Part shown: one piece after another, positions 7,468-11,019 of the stretch
Layout of the letters: each line of letters opens with the position of its first letter
Position numbering within the stretch: position 1 is the stretch's first letter
Assembly: GCA_001829505.1 (NCBI GenBank)
Contig: MIBK01000060.1
Location: 29,090-40,108 of the forward strand
From: Spirochaetes bacterium RBG_16_67_19
GTDB taxonomy: Bacteria > Spirochaetota > Spirochaetia > SZUA-6 > DRHE01
Direction: 5' to 3'
DNA length: 11,019 nt
Program-made: the position numbers and the translations under genes
Notes under the pieces: model-generated
Databases searched by the model: none
Told to the model about the DNA's origin: nothing
Seen by the model: the letters and a program-made list of their open reading frames with translations, nothing else

Positions 7468-9267
7468 TCAGGCGTACAGCGGCCCGTAGGCGGCGCAGGC
7501 CCGGTAGTCGGCTCCTTCCGGGTCCATGCCGAAGGCCGACCAGGCGCTGGGCCGGAACAGGGGCTCGCTGAGGTTGTGCAGGCACACCGGGATGCGCAGC
7601 ATGGAGGCCAGGGTCGACAAGTCGGCCCCGATGTGCCCGTAGCTGACCGCCCCGTGGTTGGCCCCCCAGGCGGCCATGACCGAGTACACGTCGCGGAACG
7701 GCCCGCTGCCGGTGAGGCGCGGCACGAACCAGGTGGTGGGCCAGGTCGGGTTGGTGCGGCGGTCCAATACGTCGTGCATCTTCTCGGGCAGCTCCACCGT
7801 GTGGCCCTCGGCGATCTGCAGCGCCGGCCCCAGGCCCTTGATCCAGTTGACGCGCGACATGGTCACCGGCATGCCGCCCCGGCTGATGAAGTCCGTGGAA
7901 AAACCGCCGCCGCGGAAGTAGCCCAGGTCGGCGGGGCGGAACAGGGTGGCCTCCAGACAGGCCCTGGCCTCCTCCGCGCTGAGCTGCCAGAAGGGCTTGA
8001 TCCCCGGCTGGCCGTCCACCAGCATCCGGCCGGTGCCGTCCAGTGCCGTGGAGCCGGAGTTGATCAGGTGGATGAACCCGCCCTCGGCCTGGGGCGCGAT
8101 GCCGGTCACCCGCTTCACCGACTCCGGGCTCCAGTAGGTGCGCACGTCGGAGAAGATCTGGGCCGTGCCGGTGAGCAGGTGCCCGAACAGCATGGCCGCG
8201 CCGTTCAGGCTGTCGTTCTCGGTGGCCAGCAGGTAGGGCTGGCGGATGCCGTTCCAGTCGAAGGAGCTGTTGAGCATGGTTTCCGGGAAGTCCCCGTTGG
8301 GGAAGTGGTCCGTCCACTGCCGCTGGCCCTGGAAACCGGCGGCGATGGCGTTATGCCCCAGCGCCTCCTCCCCGAAGCCCAGCTCCTCCAGGCGCGGGTT
8401 GCCCACCATCAGGTCGCGGGCGATCAGCGCCATCTGGACCGAGATCTCCCACTCCGCGTCCTTCTGCGTTCTGGAGTGCTGCAGCTTGGGATCATTGTCG
8501 TCGGCTCCTTCCCGGCAATGTTTCTTCACCCAGGCCAGGGCCCGCCGGAGCTCCTGCGGGTCGTAGATCTGCTCCTCCAGCCGGCGCGTGAGCTCGGACA
8601 TGTCCACATACTCGTTGCGCATGCCCAGCCAGTCCTGGAAGAAGCCCTCGTTCACGATCGAGCCGGCGATGCCCATGGAGACCGAGCCCATGGAAAGGTA
8701 GGACTTGCCGCGCATGGCGGCCACCCCCAGGCCGGCCCGCGTGAAGCGCAGGATCTTCTCGCGGACGTCCGCCGGGATGGAGGCGTCCCGGGAGTCCTGC
8801 ACGTCCCGGCCGTAGATCCCGAAGGCGGGCAGCCCCTTCTGGTTGTGCCCGGCCAGCACCGCGGCCAGGTACACCGCGCCGGGACGCTCCGTGCCATTGA
8901 AGCCCCACACCGCCTTGGGCACCAGGGGGTCCATGTCCATGGTTTCCGCGCCGTAGCACCAGCAGGGGGTGACGGTGAGCGACACGCCCACCCCCTCCCG
9001 GGCGAACTTCTCCGCCGCCGCCGCCGCCTCGGCCACCCCGCCGATCGTGGAGTCCGCGATCACGCACTCCACCGGCAGGCCGTTATAGTGGCGCAGGTTC
9101 TCGGCTATCAGCCTGGAGGCGGCCTGGGCCATGGCCATGGTCTGGGCCTCCAGGGACTCGCGCACCCCCCGCCTGCGCCCGTCGATGGTCGGGCGGATGC
9201 CCACCTTGGGCAGGCTGCCCCTCAGGCGGTTGCCCGGGGGAAGGCTGGGAAAATCTGCATTGGACAT
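7468..9267 (-). CDS. fucI: L-fucose isomerase
   Basis: 599 residues, close to the 591 of E. coli FucI, to which long stretches are near identical by recall (for example [59 protein letters not shown]). It interconverts L-fucose and L-fuculose, and usually D-arabinose and D-ribulose, in the cytoplasm with Mn2+. The expected metal ligands are present as Glu350 (ATENDSLNG), Asp374 ([10 protein letters not shown]) and His538 (WGANHG). The start is the ATG at 9267, which has GGAGGTG six bases upstream; the frame is open further upstream but without family sequence. About 13 extra N-terminal residues precede the family start. It lies 56 bases after the mutarotase gene on the same strand. Kinase and aldolase genes for a full fucose pathway are not in the window. 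Confidence 0.97.
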   Translation of the reverse strand: MSNADFPSLPPGNRLRGSLPKVGIRPTIDGRRRGVRESLEAQTMAMAQAASRLIAENLRHYNGLPVECVIADSTIGGVAEAAAAAEKFAREGVGVSLTVTPCWCYGAETMDMDPLVPKAVWGFNGTERPGAVYLAAVLAGHNQKGLPAFGIYGRDVQDSRDASIPADVREKILRFTRAGLGVAAMRGKSYLSMGSVSMGIAGSIVNEGFFQDWLGMRNEYVDMSELTRRLEEQIYDPQELRRALAWVKKHCREGADDNDPKLQHSRTQKDAEWEISVQMALIARDLMVGNPRLEELGFGEEALGHNAIAAGFQGQRQWTDHFPNGDFPETMLNSSFDWNGIRQPYLLATENDSLNGAAMLFGHLLTGTAQIFSDVRTYWSPESVKRVTGIAPQAEGGFIHLINSGSTALDGTGRMLVDGQPGIKPFWQLSAEEARACLEATLFRPADLGYFRGGGFSTDFISRGGMPVTMSRVNWIKGLGPALQIAEGHTVELPEKMHDVLDRRTNPTWPTTWFVPRLTGSGPFRDVYSVMAAWGANHGAVSYGHIGADLSTLASMLRIPVCLHNLSEPLFRPSAWSAFGMDPEGADYRACAAYGPLYA

Positions 9268-9273
9268 CGCTGG

Positions 9274-9280
9274 CACCTCC
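9274..9280 (-). promoter_or_regulatory. Ribosome binding site of fucI
   Basis: The minus strand reads GGAGGTG six bases before the ATG at 9267. It decides that start over in-frame codons further upstream. Confidence 0.8.
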
Positions 9281-9323
9281 GAGGAAGCAACTGTAGGCGG
9301 TCCGGCCGCCCCGCGGCAAGAGC

Positions 9324-9647
9324 TCAATCCGTATGGAAAACCTCTTCCATGTCGCTCCACCACTCCCCTTCGGACCGGGTGGGCAGGGGGTCCTGCAGGG
9401 GCTTCATGATGGCCCACCACTCCTGGGTCTTGGGATCCGCCGCCATGCGGGCCATGTCGGCCTGGAAATCGCGGCCCACGTACTCGAAGCAGGCGAACAG
9501 GGTGCCGTCCTTGTGGTATATCGAGTAGTTGCGGATGTGGCAGCGCCGGATCATCTTCAATACCTCGGGCCAGGCCTGGGCGTGGTATTGCTTATACTTC
9601 TCCAGCGCTCCCGGTTGCAGGCGAATGACTTGTCCGTAGCGTTGCAC
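9324..9647 (-). CDS. L-rhamnose/L-fucose mutarotase (RhaM family)
   Basis: 107 residues, matching the roughly 104-residue RhaM family (DUF718/COG3254). These small dimeric enzymes interconvert the alpha and beta anomers of 6-deoxy sugars, feeding the correct anomer to the isomerase. Tyr18 and His22 ([13 protein letters not shown]) stand where the catalytic residues of E. coli RhaM are, followed by NYSIY at 40-44, TQEWW at 74-78 and the C-terminal MEEVF. Because fucI lies directly downstream, L-fucose is the likelier substrate than L-rhamnose (inference); this family has been proposed to act as a second type of fucose mutarotase. The start is the GTG at 9647, six bases after a strong AAGGAGG (9660-9654). 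The frame is open upstream only as a shadow of the manC strand. Confidence 0.9.
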   Translation of the reverse strand: MQRYGQVIRLQPGALEKYKQYHAQAWPEVLKMIRRCHIRNYSIYHKDGTLFACFEYVGRDFQADMARMAADPKTQEWWAIMKPLQDPLPTRSEGEWWSDMEEVFHTD

Positions 9648-9677
9648 TGTCTTCCTCCTTATCGCCTTTCCGGATAC

Positions 9678-9683
9678 TTTATA
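9678..9683 (-). promoter_or_regulatory. Possible -10 element for the mutarotase-fucI operon
   Basis: The minus strand reads TATAAA about 30 bases before the GTG start and about 20 before the ribosome binding site. It is in an AT-rich patch of otherwise GC-rich DNA. No good -35 hexamer stands at the normal distance, which would suit an activator-dependent sugar promoter, but this is weak evidence. Confidence 0.35.
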
Positions 9684-9696
9684 CGCTTTCTTAAGT

Positions 9697-9727
9697 CGAC
9701 CATCCAGCCCGCGGCGTGCTATGGTCG
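9697..9727. repeat. 7-base inverted repeat in the fuc/man divergent region
   Basis: cgaccat (9697-9703) is complementary to atggtcg (9721-9727) across a 17-base spacer. Its position upstream of the predicted minus-strand -10 suits a regulator site, but arms of this length also arise by chance. Confidence 0.3.
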
Positions 9728-9731
9728 GATC

Positions 9732-9788
9732 ATGAGTCAGAACGAGCTGATCCTGGTCACCGGCGCCGCGGCTGTGCGGGGCCACTAA
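9732..9788 (+). pseudogene. 18-codon ORF resembling an SDR/epimerase N-terminus
   Basis: The plus strand reads MSQNELILVTGAAAVRGH and stops at a TAA that merges into the manC ribosome binding site. NELILVTGAA is the typical beginning of the Rossmann fold in short-chain dehydrogenases and nucleotide-sugar epimerases (TGxxGxxG), but the glycine motif breaks off after TGAA. No Shine-Dalgarno is evident. It may be the scar of a deleted sugar epimerase/dehydrogenase gene, a short leader coupled to manC, or chance. Confidence 0.4.
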
Positions 9789-9794
9789 GGAGGT
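9787..9794 (+). promoter_or_regulatory. Ribosome binding site of manC
   Basis: AAGGAGGT, a near-perfect Shine-Dalgarno, lies four bases before the ATG at 9799. It fixes the manC start. Confidence 0.8.
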
Positions 9795-9798
9795 CCCC

Positions 9799-10884
9799 AT
9801 GCGGCACGCCGTGATCCTGGCCGGAGGCTCGGGAACGCGCCTCTGGCCCTGGAGCCGCCGGGGCCGGCCCAAGCAGCTCCTGCCGCTGGCCGGCGGCCCG
9901 AGCCTGCTGGAGCGGGCCTGGCGGCGGCTGGACGGCCTGGTGGAGGAATCCCGGCGCTGGGTCTGCGCCGGACGGGGCGACGGGCCGGCCATCCGGCGCG
10001 CCCTGGGACTGCCGGCCGGTCGGTTCATCGCTGAGCCCTGTGGCAGGGACACCCTGAACGCCCTGACCCTGAGCGCCGCGGTGATTGGCCTGCGGGACCC
10101 GGACGCCCTGGTCGCGGTGTTTACCGCGGACCACCTGATGGAGCCTCAGCAGAGGCTCGCCGCGACGGTCCGGGAAGGCTTCGACCAGGTGGAGGCCGAC
10201 CCCGGCATCCTGCTCACCTTCGGCGTGTCCCCGACCTACGCGGCCACCGGCTACGGCTACCTGGAGCTCGGGGAGGAGCTTCCGGGCGGCGCGCGCGCCG
10301 TGACGAGCTTCCGCGAGAAACCCGACCCGGCCTCCGCGGCCGCCTACCTGACGGCGGGACCGGGGCGCTACCTGTGGAACAGCGGCCTGTTCCTGTGGAA
10401 GGCCTCTACCTTCCTGGAATGCGTGCGGCGCTACGAGCCGGAGAGCTTCGCCGGCATCCAGCGCATCCGCTCCGCCTGGACCACCGGCCGCAGGCGGCGG
10501 GTCCTGGCCTCCGTGTACCCGTCGCTGACGAAGATCAGCGTGGACTACGCGGTGATGGAGCCCGCCTCCCGGGACGGCCTCCTGCGCGCCCTGCCCCTGG
10601 AGCTGGAATGGCTGGACGTCGGCTCCTGGCTCTCCTATCTCCAGCTCTCGCCCCGCGACCCGGCGGGCAACGCCGTCCTGGCGAAGCGCTGCCTGCTGGA
10701 GGGCTGCCGGGGTTCGCTGGCCCTTTCGGAGGATCCCCGGCACCTGGTCGCCCTGGTGGGCTGCGAGGACCTGATCGTGGTGCACACGCCGCTGGCCACC
10801 CTGGTCTGCCGGAAAGACCAGGCCGAGCGGGTCAAACAGCTGGCCCGGCTGGCCGCGGAGCGCTACGGGCCGGAGTATGGCTGA
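9799..10884 (+). CDS. manC: Mannose-1-phosphate guanylyltransferase
   Basis: 361 residues. Converts mannose-1-phosphate and GTP to GDP-mannose, the donor for mannosylation and precursor of GDP-fucose and GDP-rhamnose in surface polysaccharides. The nucleotidyltransferase signature is at residues 9-26 (GGSGTRLWPWSRRGRPKQ). It is followed by AEPCGRDT at 78-85, FTADHLM at 108-114, SFREKPD at 170-176, WNSGLFLWKA at 193-202, SVDYAVME at 247-254 and WLDVGSW at 271-277. The length is that of the monofunctional enzyme: the C-terminal cupin (phosphomannose isomerase) domain of about 470-residue bifunctional ManC proteins is absent. The start is fixed by AAGGAGGT. Its last eight bases overlap the phosphomannomutase start, so the two consecutive steps of the pathway are coupled. 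It is divergent from the mutarotase-fucI operon. Confidence 0.95.
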   Translation: MRHAVILAGGSGTRLWPWSRRGRPKQLLPLAGGPSLLERAWRRLDGLVEESRRWVCAGRGDGPAIRRALGLPAGRFIAEPCGRDTLNALTLSAAVIGLRDPDALVAVFTADHLMEPQQRLAATVREGFDQVEADPGILLTFGVSPTYAATGYGYLELGEELPGGARAVTSFREKPDPASAAAYLTAGPGRYLWNSGLFLWKASTFLECVRRYEPESFAGIQRIRSAWTTGRRRRVLASVYPSLTKISVDYAVMEPASRDGLLRALPLELEWLDVGSWLSYLQLSPRDPAGNAVLAKRCLLEGCRGSLALSEDPRHLVALVGCEDLIVVHTPLATLVCRKDQAERVKQLARLAAERYGPEYG

Positions 10885-11019
10885 AGCCGGACCAGGTGCC
10901 GCACTGCGCGAAACCCTCTCCTACCAACCGGTGGAACTGGGCTTCGGGACCAGCGGGCTGCGCGGCCTGGTGGCCGACATCAGCCAGCTGGAGGCCTACC
11001 TCAACACGCGCGGCTTCCT
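10877..11019 (+). CDS. Phosphomannomutase/phosphoglucomutase, 5' end only
   Basis: The first 47 residues are visible before the window ends. After an approximately 17-residue lead they read VELGFGTSGLRGLVADI and then LEAYLNTRGF, the characteristic beginning of alpha-D-phosphohexomutases (FGTSGxRG). The catalytic serine and metal-binding loops lie beyond the window. Directly after manC it most likely converts mannose-6-phosphate to mannose-1-phosphate (ManB role), but a phosphoglucomutase cannot be excluded. The ATG at 10877 lies inside the end of manC (8-base overlap), with GGAG immediately in front. Translational coupling to manC is likely. Confidence 0.85.
   Translation, partial: MAEAGPGAALRETLSYQPVELGFGTSGLRGLVADISQLEAYLNTRGF

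Noticed and set aside
9268..9420. N-terminal extension of fucI
   Set aside because: The extension overlaps the mutarotase gene and lacks FucI similarity. The ATG 9267 has an ideal ribosome binding site.
7576..9528. 650-codon open frame on the plus strand
   Set aside because: It lies antisense over fucI and the mutarotase, has low-complexity Gly/His/Val/Arg-rich translation with no family motif, and is explained by GC-rich codon usage of the real genes.
9648..10052. Upstream extension of the mutarotase frame
   Set aside because: The RhaM-like sequence begins at the GTG 9647 behind a strong AAGGAGG. The upstream translation is antisense to manC and has no motif.
9757..10785. 342-codon minus-strand frame over manC
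   Set aside because: Shadow of manC. The translation is Gln/Gly/Arg/Val-rich without recognisable domains.

Overview
The window is GC-rich, double-membrane bacterial DNA. The evidence is exported proteins with Sec signal peptides, a likely outer-membrane beta-barrel, and a class III ribonucleotide reductase system for making deoxynucleotides without oxygen. A proteobacterium able to grow anaerobically fits best, but no marker here fixes the genus. The long open frames antisense to nrdD and fucI come from base composition and are not genes. I see no tRNA, rRNA, CRISPR array, insertion sequence or phage gene.

Layout, left to right. (1) Bases 3-1213, plus strand: the 3' end of a FecR-domain periplasmic protein, overlapping by ATGA a signal-peptide protein with beta-barrel character. 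(2) Bases 1227-4610, minus strand: an operon nrdR-nrdD-nrdG encoding the NrdR repressor, the anaerobic reductase with an ATP-cone, and its radical-SAM activase. Its promoter (about 4641-4668) lies between and over two NrdR-box-like sites spaced about three helical turns apart, which suggests autorepression. (3) Bases 4750-6555, plus strand: an MgtC/SapB-type membrane protein, then an exported protein joining a cyclophilin and an FKBP domain in one chain. (4) Bases 6552-9647, minus strand: a small sugar gene set consisting of a RhaM-type mutarotase, L-fucose isomerase, and a DMT/EamA-like multi-spanning membrane protein. The last looks frameshifted near its start: a first membrane helix is encoded at 7420-7364 in one frame and the rest continues in another. 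(5) Bases 9732-11019, plus strand: an 18-codon fragment resembling the N-terminus of a short-chain dehydrogenase/epimerase, then mannose-1-phosphate guanylyltransferase (manC) overlapping the start of a phosphomannomutase, cut by the window end.

How the parts work together. NrdD and NrdG make dNTPs anaerobically under NrdR control. The divergent sugar block pairs ketose/aldose interconversion of L-fucose (or D-arabinose) with GDP-mannose synthesis, the precursor of GDP-fucose and GDP-rhamnose. Whether the two arms are functionally linked is inference. No fuculokinase, aldolase or fucose permease lies in view. Most of the window is recognisable. The points most worth a second look are the NrdR promoter architecture, the cyclophilin-FKBP fusion, the frameshifted transporter, the SDR-like fragment and the FecR/barrel pair.
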